Source: Pontivivens marinum (GTDB lineage Bacteria > Pseudomonadota > Alphaproteobacteria > Rhodobacterales > Rhodobacteraceae). From it: a stretch of DNA of 64,000 nucleotides. The notes beneath the pieces were generated by a model, which was not told where the DNA came from, searched no databases, and saw only the letters and a program-made list of their open reading frames with translations. Positions 1-8,388 of the stretch are shown one piece after another. Location of the stretch: positions 186,001 through 250,000 of the forward strand of contig NZ_OCTN01000005.1 of NCBI RefSeq assembly GCF_900231835.1. Direction: 5' to 3'. Made by a program: the position numbers and the translations under genes. The number at the start of each line of letters is the position of its first letter. The stretch's first letter is position 1.

Positions 1-429
1 CAGGGGTTCGGTGCCTGTCACGAATTGCGAGATCATGGAGACCGCCATCATCCATGCCTTGGGGTTTACCCACTGAAAGGCGCTGGCCTGAACGAAACTC
101 CACGGCTTGGCCGATCCTGCCTCGGTGCCCGGTGGTTTTGCTTGCAGGGTTTTCCATGCGATCCACAGCAACATTCCCGCACCGGCCCAACGTAGGACCT
201 CACCAATCAGGGGTTGCGCCTCGAACACTTGGCCAAGGCCCAGCGCCATGACGAAACACATCACCGGAAAGCCTAACGCCACGCCCAGCACATGCGGCAC
301 CGTTGCCCGCAACCCGAACCGCGCACCAGATGAGGCAAGCATCGCATTGTTGGGCCCCGGCGTCCAAACCGTGCCTGCTGCCAATGCAAAGATGCCGATA
401 ATAGTTTCGAGGGTCACTGTGGGCTCCAT
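1..429 (-). CDS. LysE/RhtB-family amino-acid exporter, partial (C-terminus beyond window)
   Basis: The gene reads leftwards from an ATG at 429 and is cut by the window edge, so only the first 143 residues are visible. They form a hydrophobic membrane protein with the LysE/RhtB landmarks: a first membrane helix running into TPGPNNAM (residues 23-30) and QWVNPKAW (about 119-126). Family members export amino acids such as lysine, threonine or homoserine through the inner membrane, but the substrate cannot be read from the sequence. It follows the Nudix and CCA-enzyme genes on the same strand with a 70-base gap, so it may be the last gene of that unit or have its own promoter. Confidence 0.85.
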   Translation of the reverse strand, partial: MEPTVTLETIIGIFALAAGTVWTPGPNNAMLASSGARFGLRATVPHVLGVALGFPVMCFVMALGLGQVFEAQPLIGEVLRWAGAGMLLWIAWKTLQAKPPGTEAGSAKPWSFVQASAFQWVNPKAWMMAVSMISQFVTGTEPL

Positions 430-499
430 TTTGAACGAGCGCAGACCTTCGCGCCCGTTCCGCATTCCGTCAACGCATGGTTTGTATCCGTTACAGCGG

Positions 500-1654
500 C
501 TAGGGTTGGCGCATCATGTTCAGCAGCGTCTGCCGATCCGGCTGAAAATCCTGCTCAACCCAGATTTCACGCAGCCGTGCCAATTCAGCGCCCAGCGCCT
601 TGCCACCGCGATAGGGCGGCATCAGGTCAGCACCGGTTAGCGGAAACTGGGCCGCAGCCCCCCGTGCGCATTCGCTGGCTACATCTGTGGCGGGCAGAAC
701 GCCCAGTATCGCGGCCTCAACCAATGATACGTCCATAGCGATATCAAACCCAGCCTGCTGCGCCCGTGCGGCGGTTGTGCCAACTGTGCCAAGCACCCGC
801 TGCGCGATGGTCAACTGCTTGCGATCCGCGTTGGACATGCGCCAACCCGTGCTATCACCTCCGATAGCCAGCAACCGCCGTTGCCATCGGGGAGGAGCAG
901 CCAGCGCCGCCTCTGCCTGCTGTAGCGCCGCCATATGGGCCACCTGCGCCATTGGCAGAACCTGTTGCAGCACGCCCGCATCGGCCATCTCGACCAAGCT
1001 GCGAACGGGGTCTGCTGCGCCCAGCAGCTTGCACATCTCAACGGTGATGCGTTCCGCCGATAATTGCGACAGGCCATCCGCCAGTTCGCTACAGGCGGCC
1101 AAGCCCTGCGGGTCGGCCGCACCGCTGGCATAGGTCGCGTTAAATCGGAAAAAGCGCAGAATCCGCAGGTAATCCTCACGAATGCGGGCATGAGCATCCC
1201 CGATAAACCGCACCCGTCCGGCGCGGGCATCATCCAATCCGTCCAGCGGATCAATCACCACACCCTGCGCATCCACATAAAGCGCGTTCATCGTGAAATC
1301 ACGGCGTGCGGCGTCCTCGGCAATATCTGTCGAATAGGCGACAGTAGCGTGGCGTCCGGTCGTTTCCACATCACGGCGAAAGGTTGTGACCTCATGCGCG
1401 ATACCGTTCGCGACGATGGTGACTGTGCCGTGCTCAATCCCCGTGGCAATTACCTTTAGCCCTGCCGCGCGGGCCTGTTCCATCACGACCTCGGGCAGGA
1501 CCGGCGTTGCCATGTCCAGATCGCTGACCTCGCGTCCCTGCACGGCATTACGCACCGTGCCGCCAACGATCAGTGCGGGGCCCGCATCGCCGCTAGCGGC
1601 ACGCAGCACGGCCTGCGTGCTGTCGGCATCCAGCCAATCACCTGTCAGTCGCAT
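500..1654 (-). CDS. cca: CCA tRNA nucleotidyltransferase
   Basis: This 384-residue class II nucleotidyltransferase builds or repairs the 3' CCA end of tRNAs. The N-terminal catalytic domain shows the GGTVRN loop (about residues 31-36), the metal-binding SDLDMAT aspartates just after it, and RRDFTMNALYVD around residue 115. The tRNA-binding helix motif with REDYLRILRFFRF follows near residue 160. Length is near the usual 380-420. The start overlaps the end of the upstream Nudix gene by 17 bases, so the two are probably co-transcribed and translationally coupled. Both tRNAs in this window already encode CCA, so a repair role is likely for those. Confidence 0.92.
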   Translation of the reverse strand: MRLTGDWLDADSTQAVLRAASGDAGPALIVGGTVRNAVQGREVSDLDMATPVLPEVVMEQARAAGLKVIATGIEHGTVTIVANGIAHEVTTFRRDVETTGRHATVAYSTDIAEDAARRDFTMNALYVDAQGVVIDPLDGLDDARAGRVRFIGDAHARIREDYLRILRFFRFNATYASGAADPQGLAACSELADGLSQLSAERITVEMCKLLGAADPVRSLVEMADAGVLQQVLPMAQVAHMAALQQAEAALAAPPRWQRRLLAIGGDSTGWRMSNADRKQLTIAQRVLGTVGTTAARAQQAGFDIAMDVSLVEAAILGVLPATDVASECARGAAAQFPLTGADLMPPYRGGKALGAELARLREIWVEQDFQPDRQTLLNMMRQP

Positions 1655-2270
1655 GAACCATATCCGAGAGCGATTTCAGAACACGCGCCGTCGCGCCCCA
1701 GATGTAATACGGCCCGTAAGGCATCGCGTAATAGCGGCGCATCTGGCCCCGCCACCGGCGCGCATGCACCTGTTGCCGTGCAGGGTCCAGCAAGTGGCGC
1801 AGCGGCACCTCGAACACTTCCTCAACCTCCGCCGGATCAGAGCGTGGGGTGAAATCCGGTGACACCAGCCCGACAAAGGGATGCATCCGAAATCCGGTTA
1901 CGGTTTCGTGGTCCGGCAGTTGGCCAAAAACCTCGACCTGAGTGGCGGCCAACCCGATTTCCTCATGCGCCTCACGCAGGGCGGCGGCCTGTGCGTTGGC
2001 ATCCGCCGCATCAACCTTGCCCCCGGGAAAGGCGACCTGCCCCGGATGGTGGCGCAATTGCGAGGAACGGCGCGTTAAAATCACATGCATCCGGCCATCA
2101 CGCTGCACAATCGGGCACAGCACCGCCGCAGGGCGCAGCACACGATCCGCAGGCAGCAGGCCACGCGCCTGTGCGTTGAGGTCGAAATCCGAGGATGCCG
2201 CCACCCGCCCCGCATCGAGCGCATGACGCACCCGCGCCAGTTCTGTTTCTGCCTGAAATACTTGATCCAT
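1638..2270 (-). CDS. Nudix hydrolase, CoA-pyrophosphatase (NudL) type
   Basis: A protein of about 210 residues if started at the ATG at 2270; an in-frame start at 2303 would add 11 residues. It carries a full Nudix box: PGGKVD, then AALREAHEEIGL, whose glutamates hold the catalytic Mg2+. LTRRSSQLRHHPGQVAFPGGK just before the box resembles the signature of CoA-diphosphatase (NudL/YeaB) enzymes, which cleave coenzyme A to phosphopantetheine and 3',5'-ADP. The fine substrate is inferred from that resemblance only. The gene overlaps cca by 17 bases and is divergent from the DUF4329 genes, leaving under 50 bases for both promoters. Confidence 0.85.
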   Translation of the reverse strand: MDQVFQAETELARVRHALDAGRVAASSDFDLNAQARGLLPADRVLRPAAVLCPIVQRDGRMHVILTRRSSQLRHHPGQVAFPGGKVDAADANAQAAALREAHEEIGLAATQVEVFGQLPDHETVTGFRMHPFVGLVSPDFTPRSDPAEVEEVFEVPLRHLLDPARQQVHARRWRGQMRRYYAMPYGPYYIWGATARVLKSLSDMVHATDR

Positions 2271-2318
2271 TTGCCTGTGATGGCCTAGCTTACCCAACGA
2301 CACAAGAGGAGCGACACC

Positions 2319-2837
2319 TTGCGATCAATTCTGGCACTCTTGCTTGTGCTGGCGCATCCCGCCTTGGCCCAGCATAAAAAACCCGAACATGCCGCAGCAT
2401 ATTACGCGTTGAGGGAAATCCAGCAGCGCAGCGTTGAGGAAAGCCGCGAATATTGTGGATTCATCGGATATGACAGCGCGGGCGTATTGCGCACAACACC
2501 GGCGAGCCCCGGAACGTTGGCCAGTTGCACGATCAAGCCTGCGCCACGCGATTGGACCGTTGTTGCCTCCTATCACAGTCATGGTGGCTGGACGGAGCAA
2601 TATGATGACGAGGTGCCATCGCCAACGGACATGTATTCCGACATCAACTCGCAAACGAACGGTTATGTCGGAACGCCGGGGGGGCGCATCTGGTTTTTTG
2701 ACTGGCAGCGCCGCGTTGCGGTCCAGCTATGCGGTTTAGGCTGTCTATATCAGGACCCCATTTTCACCACACGCGGCAGCCGGTCCGTGCGGGACCGATA
2801 CGCATTTGAACAATTGCTCAACAGGTTCGGCGAATGA
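2319..2837 (+). CDS. Exported DUF4329 protein with a JAMM-like metal motif (first of a tandem pair)
   Basis: A 172-residue protein starting at TTG (2319), chosen because AAGAGGAG lies 7 bases upstream and the next residues form a clean signal peptide ending near ALA-Q (residues 1-18). The mature part has the DUF4329 look: REYCGFIGYD (43-52), YHSHGGW (85-91), EVPSPTDMYSD (98-108) and GYVGTPGGRIWFFD (115-128). E44, H86, H88, S101 and D104 fall in the order of the JAMM/MPN zinc-protease motif (E ... HxH ... SxxD). C46, C70, C138 and C142 could form disulfides in the periplasm. It overlaps the next gene by four bases (ATGA). Catalysis is my inference; the export signal and motif are visible. Confidence 0.8.
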   Translation: MRSILALLLVLAHPALAQHKKPEHAAAYYALREIQQRSVEESREYCGFIGYDSAGVLRTTPASPGTLASCTIKPAPRDWTVVASYHSHGGWTEQYDDEVPSPTDMYSDINSQTNGYVGTPGGRIWFFDWQRRVAVQLCGLGCLYQDPIFTTRGSRSVRDRYAFEQLLNRFGE

Positions 2838-3367
2838 TCCGCCGCCTCTCGCTCTGCCTACTGCTATCTGCCTGCGCAGCGCCCGCATTACAGCCGCAGC
2901 AAGTGGCGGAGCAGGCGCTGGCGCAGGCCACATTGGATGGCTTGCAGGCACGCTCCATCGCTGAGCAGCGCGAATATTGCGGCTATATCGGCTATGATGC
3001 CACCGGCGCCCTGCGCGTCACCACGGCGGTGGCTGGCAGCTTGGATGGATGTGTTATCCCTGATCCGCCGAAGAATTGGATCGTGGCCGCATCGTACCAC
3101 ACCCACGGATCGTATGATTATGAATACGATTCCGAGGTCCCCTCCATCGACGATATGATCGGGGATCTGGAGGAAGGTGTGGATGGCTATATCTCCACCC
3201 CCGGCGGACGGTTGTGGATGATCGATTTCAGGCAGGAACGGGCACAGATGTTATGCGATGTGGGGTGCGTAACGGCTGACCCAAATTTCAGGCGTGACCC
3301 CGAATATCTGCCCGCGCAAAGCTATACTCTGTTCGAGCTATATGCCCGATTTGACGAGCCCTACTGA
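2834..3367 (+). CDS. DUF4329 lipoprotein with a JAMM-like metal motif (second of a tandem pair)
   Basis: A 177-residue paralogue of the preceding gene, started at the ATG that overlaps its stop (ATGA). The N-terminus is a lipoprotein signal with lipobox LSAC (cysteine 14), so this copy should be membrane-anchored while the first should be soluble. The same motifs recur: REYCGYIGYD (46-55), YHTHGSY (88-94), EVPSIDDM (101-108) and GYISTPGGRLWMID. The JAMM-like set here is E47, H89, H91, S104 and D107, and the cysteines C49, C73, C141 and C145 match those of the first copy. The pair probably arose by local duplication, with one product soluble and one anchored. Partners and substrate are unknown. 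Confidence 0.8.
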   Translation: MIRRLSLCLLLSACAAPALQPQQVAEQALAQATLDGLQARSIAEQREYCGYIGYDATGALRVTTAVAGSLDGCVIPDPPKNWIVAASYHTHGSYDYEYDSEVPSIDDMIGDLEEGVDGYISTPGGRLWMIDFRQERAQMLCDVGCVTADPNFRRDPEYLPAQSYTLFELYARFDEPY

Positions 3368-3378
3368 AAGGGCTCGTC
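3353..3378 (+). terminator. Hairpin terminator between convergent genes
   Basis: GACGAGCCC (3353-3361) and GGGCTCGTC (3370-3378) form a perfect 9-base-pair stem with an 8-base loop. It overlaps the last codons and stop of the second DUF4329 gene and lies just before the hslO stop on the other strand. Only a short ATTTTA follows on the plus strand, so it is a moderate intrinsic terminator. Confidence 0.6.
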
Positions 3379-3388
3379 AGCGGGTATT

Positions 3389-4426
3389 TTAGCCAGCCGG
3401 ACGGCCGGGCCAGCTGGCCTTGGCCGCGGCGGCAGCGGCTGCTGCGGCCTCTGGATCAGCCTCGAATCCCAGAACCTCGGCTGGCAATTCGTAATGCGCG
3501 CCACAGAACTGGCAATCCGCAGTTACAACACCCTCATCCGTGGTCATGTGGCCGACATCCTTGCTTGAATACATCGACATGGTTTGCACCACCTTTGCCG
3601 CGGAACATGTACAGCCAAAATGAACCGGCTGCGGGTCAAAGACCCGTGGCGATTCCTCATGGAACAGACGCACCAACAGACGATCCGGCGTGACATGCGG
3701 GCCGACCAGCTCGATCAGTTCCGTGGTTTCCAGCAATGTGGTTACACGGTTCCAGTCTTCCTCAACATCACGGTCGATCAGATCATTCGCGGACAGCAAG
3801 CCGCCATCGCCCGAACCCTCCTCACCGGTTACATGGCTGCCTGCTGGCGGCATGTGCTGCACCATGATGCCGCCACCGCGCCATGTTGTGCCCTCATCCT
3901 CGACCTGCTGCGCGGCAGCCAGAACAAAGCGAGTGGGCAGCTGTTCGGATTGCGCGAAATATGTCTCGGCACAGGCAGCCAGCGATCCACCGGCCAGCGG
4001 TGTGATGCCCTGATAGGGTTGCATACCCTGCCCCTGATCGATGATGACCGCGAACATACCCTTGCCGATTTGTGCAAAACCGGGTCCGGACTGCAACGCC
4101 TCCTCATCATAGCTGGCATAGGCGCGGACCTGTGCAGGCTCGCCATCCTTGCCCGGCGCGAAGTAATCCGTGGCGATCAGGCGCAATGGGCCGTCACCAC
4201 GAATTTGCAGCGATAGACGCCAGCGCAGCTTCATCGTTTGCCCGATCATCGCGGTCAGCAGAACGGCCTCTGCCACCTGCTCGGACACATTGGACGGGTA
4301 ATCGTGCTGCCCCAAAATCTGGTCGAGCGAGCCATCCAGCCGCGCAACACGTCCACGCATATCGGACGCATCCAACTGGAAGGGCAGGATGCTATCATCC
4401 CAGGCAATCGTTGCGGCGGTGCTCAT
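3389..4426 (-). CDS. hslO: Hsp33-family redox-regulated chaperone
   Basis: A cytoplasmic holdase that is switched on by oxidative unfolding. I place the start at the ATG at 4426 (345 residues), where the usual N-terminus STAATIAWDDSILPFQLD begins; an in-frame ATG at 4483 would add 19 atypical residues. The C-terminal zinc switch is visible: CTC, then CQFC about 40 residues later, holding one Zn2+ by four cysteines. The tail is a run of alanines ending in GRPAG, longer than in E. coli Hsp33 (about 290 residues). It is convergent with the DUF4329 pair and divergent from a Nudix gene. Confidence 0.92.
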   Translation of the reverse strand: MSTAATIAWDDSILPFQLDASDMRGRVARLDGSLDQILGQHDYPSNVSEQVAEAVLLTAMIGQTMKLRWRLSLQIRGDGPLRLIATDYFAPGKDGEPAQVRAYASYDEEALQSGPGFAQIGKGMFAVIIDQGQGMQPYQGITPLAGGSLAACAETYFAQSEQLPTRFVLAAAQQVEDEGTTWRGGGIMVQHMPPAGSHVTGEEGSGDGGLLSANDLIDRDVEEDWNRVTTLLETTELIELVGPHVTPDRLLVRLFHEESPRVFDPQPVHFGCTCSAAKVVQTMSMYSSKDVGHMTTDEGVVTADCQFCGAHYELPAEVLGFEADPEAAAAAAAAAKASWPGRPAG

Positions 4427-4511
4427 CTCTCTCACTCCGGGCTTTTCACTTGAGGACGCGACATAGTACGCAGGCAGGGTCATTGTAACCCCTTCGACAT
4501 GGGAGCCGGAT

Positions 4512-4943
4512 ATGCGCAGGTTTGGCGAAACAATACAAAACGGGCAATCCTATGCCGATCGCCCCGGAGCATACGCGATTATTGCGGACGGGAAATGGCT
4601 ACTTCTGGCGGAAAGCAAAGGGCAGGATTTTCTGTTGCCCGGTGGCGGCATTGATGCAGGCGAACACCCCTTGGCCGGATTACACCGCGAAATCATCGAG
4701 GAAACCGGCTGGCGCGTCGCACGGCCACGGCGGATCGGTGCGTATCAACGCTATGTTTACATGCCTGAATATGGCTGGTGGGCCCATAAGATCTGCGCGA
4801 TCTACACCTGCTATCCGGTGCGACGCCTAGCTGACCCCACGGAACCCGACCACCTGCCCGTCTGGATGCGTGCCGAGGAGGCTGTGCACCGCCTCAGCGT
4901 TGGGGCGGAGCAACATTTCGTTCGGCAACATTTCCGGCTATAA
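4512..4943 (+). CDS. Nudix hydrolase
   Basis: A 143-residue single-domain protein with GGAG 6 bases upstream of the ATG. The Nudix box is intact: GGGIDAGEHPLAGLHREIIEETGW at about residues 45-68, with the REIIEET glutamates for Mg2+ binding. Such proteins hydrolyse nucleoside diphosphates linked to another moiety; the substrate cannot be told from the sequence. It is a different subfamily from the NudL-type gene at 1638-2270 and ends 3 bases from a convergent ABC permease gene. Confidence 0.85.
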   Translation: MRRFGETIQNGQSYADRPGAYAIIADGKWLLLAESKGQDFLLPGGGIDAGEHPLAGLHREIIEETGWRVARPRRIGAYQRYVYMPEYGWWAHKICAIYTCYPVRRLADPTEPDHLPVWMRAEEAVHRLSVGAEQHFVRQHFRL

Positions 4944-4946
4944 TGC

Positions 4947-5756
4947 TCAGCTTTTCAGGCGGTACCCTGTGGCGAAGAACCGGTAGCAAATCACCCATAG
5001 GACCGAGCATGTGGCCAGCACAACCAGCGCCCCCAACCATGGTGAGCTGTCCGACTGTCCCAATATGCCGTAACGGAATCCGTCGATGACGTAGAACACC
5101 GGATTCGCATGGCTGATGACCGACATTGCAGGCGGCAGCGTTTCCAGTGAATAAAATGTACCGGACAGAAAGCTGAGCGGCGTCACGATGAAATTGGTGA
5201 TCGCAGCCATCTGGTCAAATTTCACCGCGTAAACGCCGGCCAGAACGCCGATCAGGCTCATCATCGTGGCCCCTAGCAAAACATAGATCAGCGCCCAGAA
5301 CGGATTCGCAATCCCGACGCCTGCAAAGGGAAACACGACCAGCGCCACGGCAACCGCAACCAACGCACCGCGTGCAACACCGCCCGCAACATAGCCCAGC
5401 ATAATTTCCGAGGCGGAGAGCGGCGGCATCAACGTATCAACGATATTTCCCTGCACCTTGGAAATGACCAGCGATGACGACGTATTGGCAAAGGCGTTTT
5501 GCAGCACAGTCATCATCACGATCCCCGGGGCAAGGAATTGCGCAAACGGCATGCCCATCACATCGCCGCGCCGATCACCCAGTGCCAGCACAAAGATCAG
5601 CATGAACAGCAGTGCCGTCGCCACAGGGGCCGCCAATGTCTGGGTCCACACACTGGTAAAGCGGCGAATCTCTCGCAGGGCTAATGTTTGCGTTCCTAGC
5701 GTATTCCAGCGCCCAAACCGGCGCTCGCCCATCGGGCGATGATCGTTAGCGGTCAT
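4947..5756 (-). CDS. ABC-2 type transporter permease
   Basis: A 269-residue inner-membrane protein with about six membrane segments (near residues 40-62, 75-95, 120-145, 150-178, 185-205 and 240-262) and the ABC-2 pattern. It resembles YadH/NodJ-like permeases, including the segment LSFLSGTFYSLETLPP and the C-terminal HANPVFYVIDGFRYGILG. These permeases export lipids, polysaccharides or drugs with a separate ATPase. No ATPase gene adjoins it here, so its partner is encoded elsewhere. It is divergent from gcrA across a 199-base intergenic region. Confidence 0.88.
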   Translation of the reverse strand: MTANDHRPMGERRFGRWNTLGTQTLALREIRRFTSVWTQTLAAPVATALLFMLIFVLALGDRRGDVMGMPFAQFLAPGIVMMTVLQNAFANTSSSLVISKVQGNIVDTLMPPLSASEIMLGYVAGGVARGALVAVAVALVVFPFAGVGIANPFWALIYVLLGATMMSLIGVLAGVYAVKFDQMAAITNFIVTPLSFLSGTFYSLETLPPAMSVISHANPVFYVIDGFRYGILGQSDSSPWLGALVVLATCSVLWVICYRFFATGYRLKS

Positions 5757-5955
5757 ATTTTCCTCTCGCGCGGCGGCCGCGCCCTCTTAAAACAGCGCTT
5801 TAGGCGCGACTTGATCTATCTAAGCATCCGCACGGCCCCTTGTAACCGGACCGCCTGACGCCATACTATGCATTCAGCGAATTGTTATGATGATATCGTC
5901 GGCGGTCATATGGGCCGCGTTTTTGTTTTTGACAGACCGAAGGAAGGCGTGAGCG

Positions 5956-6555
5956 ATGTCCTGGACTGACGAACGTGTGGAAATCCTCAAGCAGATGTGG
6001 GCTGAAGGCAAGTCCGCTTCGGTGATTGCCAAGGAACTTGGCGGCGTGACGCGCAATGCGGTGATCGGCAAGGTGCACCGCCTTGGCCTGTCGAATCGCA
6101 CTGCGGCACCTGCTGCGGCTCCTAAAACAGCACCCGAGCCGGAGGCAAAGGCACCACCGCCCCCCCCGCGGGAGCCTGAGGCGAAAAAGCCCGAACCTGC
6201 ACCGGCCCCACAGGCCGCCGCGCCCAAGCCGGTCGAAAAGCCTGCGAATCTGCCGATTCCGCCGCGCAAACCGATCATCACTGCGGGCCAGCCCCTGCCG
6301 CCGCAGCCATCCGCCAATGAAATCAGTGCTGAGGCACTGGCGAATTTGGCCGAGGTGGAAAAGCGCGCGCGCAAGCTGACCCTGATGCAATTGACCGAGC
6401 GGACCTGCAAATGGCCAATCGGTGATCCCGCGACCGAGGAATTCTGGTTCTGCGGTTTGCCCTGCCAGCCCGGGAAACCCTATTGCGAGGCGCATACAGC
6501 AGTGGCCTTCCAGCCAATGTCGTCGCGTCGTGATCGTCGCAGTTCCAGCCGCTAA
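5956..6555 (+). CDS. gcrA: GcrA-family cell-cycle regulator
   Basis: A 199-residue regulator typical of alphaproteobacteria. In Caulobacter, GcrA binds sigma-70 holoenzyme and stimulates promoters carrying CcrM-methylated GANTC sites. The N-terminal domain SWTDERVEILKQMW ... GVTRNAVIGKVHRLGL (residues 2-45) is the conserved GcrA helix-turn-helix. A long Ala/Pro/Lys linker (about 50-115) follows, then a C-terminal Cys-rich part (TCKWPIGDP ... FCGLPCQPGKPYCEAH) that interacts with sigma-70. AGGAAGG lies upstream of the ATG. I found no GANTC in the 199 bases upstream. The stop shares one base with the next gene's ATG. Confidence 0.95.
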   Translation: MSWTDERVEILKQMWAEGKSASVIAKELGGVTRNAVIGKVHRLGLSNRTAAPAAAPKTAPEPEAKAPPPPPREPEAKKPEPAPAPQAAAPKPVEKPANLPIPPRKPIITAGQPLPPQPSANEISAEALANLAEVEKRARKLTLMQLTERTCKWPIGDPATEEFWFCGLPCQPGKPYCEAHTAVAFQPMSSRRDRRSSSR

Positions 6556-6908
6556 TGCGCGCCGCTGTCCCGATTCTGCGTAGCTTTGACACGCAACGGG
6601 CCGTGGAGTTCTGGATAGACTATCTAGGGTTCGAGGTGATGTGGGAGCATCGCCACGAACCCGACCTACCCCTGTATATGGAAATTCGACGCGGCGATTG
6701 CGTCATTCATCTAAGCGAGCATCACGGCGATGCCTCGCCCGGTGCCCGTGTACGGATTGAGGTCGAGGATATCGACGCCTTCCACGCCGCGCTCAACCCC
6801 GACTACCTATATGCCCGCCCGCAAATCGAGGCGATGCCATGGGGCACGCGAGAGGTCAAATTGACCGATCCGTTTGGAAATACAGCGCTATTCTGGATGA
6901 AAAGCTAG
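6555..6908 (+). CDS. Glyoxalase/bleomycin-resistance (VOC) fold protein
   Basis: A 117-residue protein of the vicinal-oxygen-chelate fold. Visible pattern: IPILRSFDTQRAVEFWIDYLGFEV at the N-terminus, a middle VRIEVEDIDAFHAAL, and the C-terminal LTDPFGNTALFW typical of the second beta-alpha-beta-beta-beta unit. It resembles the BLMA-type binding proteins more than metal-dependent glyoxalase I, but ligand and activity are not readable. It starts on the last base of the gcrA stop (TAATG), so the two are probably translationally coupled, an arrangement with no obvious functional logic. Confidence 0.85.
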   Translation: MRAAVPILRSFDTQRAVEFWIDYLGFEVMWEHRHEPDLPLYMEIRRGDCVIHLSEHHGDASPGARVRIEVEDIDAFHAALNPDYLYARPQIEAMPWGTREVKLTDPFGNTALFWMKS

Positions 6909-6916
6909 GGATTGGC

Positions 6917-6937
6917 GCGGGACCGAAGCGGCCCCGC
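6917..6937. terminator. Hairpin between convergent transcripts
   Basis: GCGGGACC (6917-6924) and GGCCCCGC (6930-6937) pair with one A-C mismatch around a 5-base loop. It sits between the stops of the glyoxalase-fold gene and phoB. There is no T-run on either side, so termination is only likely, not certain. Confidence 0.4.
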
Positions 6938-6943
6938 ACCTGA

Positions 6944-7657
6944 TTAGCTCGCGCGGGCCTGTGCCACTGTGGAGTAGGTTTCATCCAACGCATATCCGGC
7001 GGAGCGCACGGTACGCACCGGGTCCTGTTCACCACGGCGGTTCAATGCCTTACGCAGGCGCCCGACATGGACGTCCACGGTACGAATCTCAACATAGACG
7101 TCATGTCCCCACACGCGGTCTAGCAACTGCTCACGGCTGAACACACGGCCCGGACGTTGCATCAGCACATCCAGCAGTCGGAATTCGGTCGGGCCAAGAT
7201 GCACGTCACGCTTGCCCCGCCGCACGCGGCAGGTTTCGCGATCCAGCGTGATGTCGGCAAAGCTGGCCACATCGCCCGCCACACCGGGCCGTGCACGACG
7301 TAGAACCGCACGCATCCGCGCGACAAGCTCCGTCATCGAAAACGGCTTCGTCATGTAATCATCAGCGCCGGTTTCCAGCCCCCGAACGCGGTCTTCCTCC
7401 TCACCACGCGCGGTCAGCATGATGATCGGGATGTCCCGTGTTTGGGTGCGCGCGCGCAATTGGCGGCAAATCTCAACGCCGGACACGTTCGGCAACATCC
7501 AGTCGAGCAGGATGATATCCGGTGCGTCCTCCTCAACCATGTACAGCGCATCATCGCCGTCCATGGCGAGGGCCACGTCAAAGCCCTCTTTCGTCAAATT
7601 GTAGTTGAGCAGCTCGCTCAGCGCCTGCTCATCCTCGACAACCAATACTTTGGCCAT
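6944..7657 (-). CDS. phoB: Phosphate regulon response regulator PhoB
   Basis: A 237-residue OmpR-type response regulator. The receiver domain (1-120) has the acidic pair VEDE (7-10), the phosphoacceptor D52 in ILLDWMLP, and the lysine in MTKPF. The winged-helix DNA-binding domain (about 140-228) includes LGPTEFRLLDVLMQRPGRVFSREQLLDRVWG and the RTVDVHVGRLRKAL recognition helix. Phosphorylated PhoB activates pho-box promoters under phosphate limitation. It lies last in the phoR-pst-phoU-phoB run, 9 bases after phoU. Confidence 0.97.
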   Translation of the reverse strand: MAKVLVVEDEQALSELLNYNLTKEGFDVALAMDGDDALYMVEEDAPDIILLDWMLPNVSGVEICRQLRARTQTRDIPIIMLTARGEEEDRVRGLETGADDYMTKPFSMTELVARMRAVLRRARPGVAGDVASFADITLDRETCRVRRGKRDVHLGPTEFRLLDVLMQRPGRVFSREQLLDRVWGHDVYVEIRTVDVHVGRLRKALNRRGEQDPVRTVRSAGYALDETYSTVAQARAS

Positions 7658-7666
7658 AACGCCCCC

Positions 7667-8365
7667 CTAGAAGCCCTCAAGCCCAACCGGCTCACCCTTG
7701 GGGCGCTCATCGCCCAGCGGCGTGCCCTCAACGATATAGTAAATCATCTCCGCCAAGTGGGTGGAGTGGTCGCCGATCCGCTCAAGGTTCTTCGCAACAA
7801 ACAATAGTTGAGACCCCAGACCGATCGTGCGCGGATCCTCCATCATGTAGGTCACGACCTCACGGAAAATGGAGTTATAAACGTCGTCAATCTCGATATC
7901 CCGCTTCCACACGGACACGGCCAGCGCTGTATCCTTGGACGTGTAGGCATCCAGAACCTCGGTCAATTGGCCCAGGGTTTGCGTGCCCATACGAACGATC
8001 GAGGAGCTGAGTTTTACCGGACGCACACTGGCCAGATAGACCGCGCGACGGGCGATATTTTTCGCCAGATCGCCGATACGCTCCAATGTCGAGGCCATTT
8101 TCAGCGCCGAAATCAGTAAGCGCAGGTCACCGGCCATTGGTTGGCGCAGCGCGATAACCCGCGTGGCCAGTTGTTCAACTTCCATCTCGATAGCATCGAG
8201 GCGTTTGTCACGCTCGATAACCTCTTGGGCCAGTTTGGGATCACGGTTTTTGACCGCTTCCAAGGCCGAGGACAACATGTCCTCAGCAATTCCGCCCATT
8301 TCCGAAATACGCGCCTGAACTGCTATCAGGTCGTCATCGAACGAAGATACGATATGTGGACCCAC
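7667..8365 (-). CDS. phoU: Phosphate transport regulator PhoU
   Basis: A 232-residue all-helical protein with two PhoU domains, each carrying the acidic metal-binding motif (DLRLLISALKMASTLERIGDLAKNIA near 90-115; QLLFVAKNLERIGDHSTHLAE near 192-213). PhoU links the Pst transporter to PhoR and represses the Pho regulon when phosphate is plentiful. The start is GTG at 8365, supported by GGGAGG 7 bases upstream. It lies between pstB and phoB on the same strand with short gaps. Confidence 0.96.
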   Translation of the reverse strand: MGPHIVSSFDDDLIAVQARISEMGGIAEDMLSSALEAVKNRDPKLAQEVIERDKRLDAIEMEVEQLATRVIALRQPMAGDLRLLISALKMASTLERIGDLAKNIARRAVYLASVRPVKLSSSIVRMGTQTLGQLTEVLDAYTSKDTALAVSVWKRDIEIDDVYNSIFREVVTYMMEDPRTIGLGSQLLFVAKNLERIGDHSTHLAEMIYYIVEGTPLGDERPKGEPVGLEGF

Positions 8366-8388
8366 AGCGTGGCCCTCCCAAATTCAGG

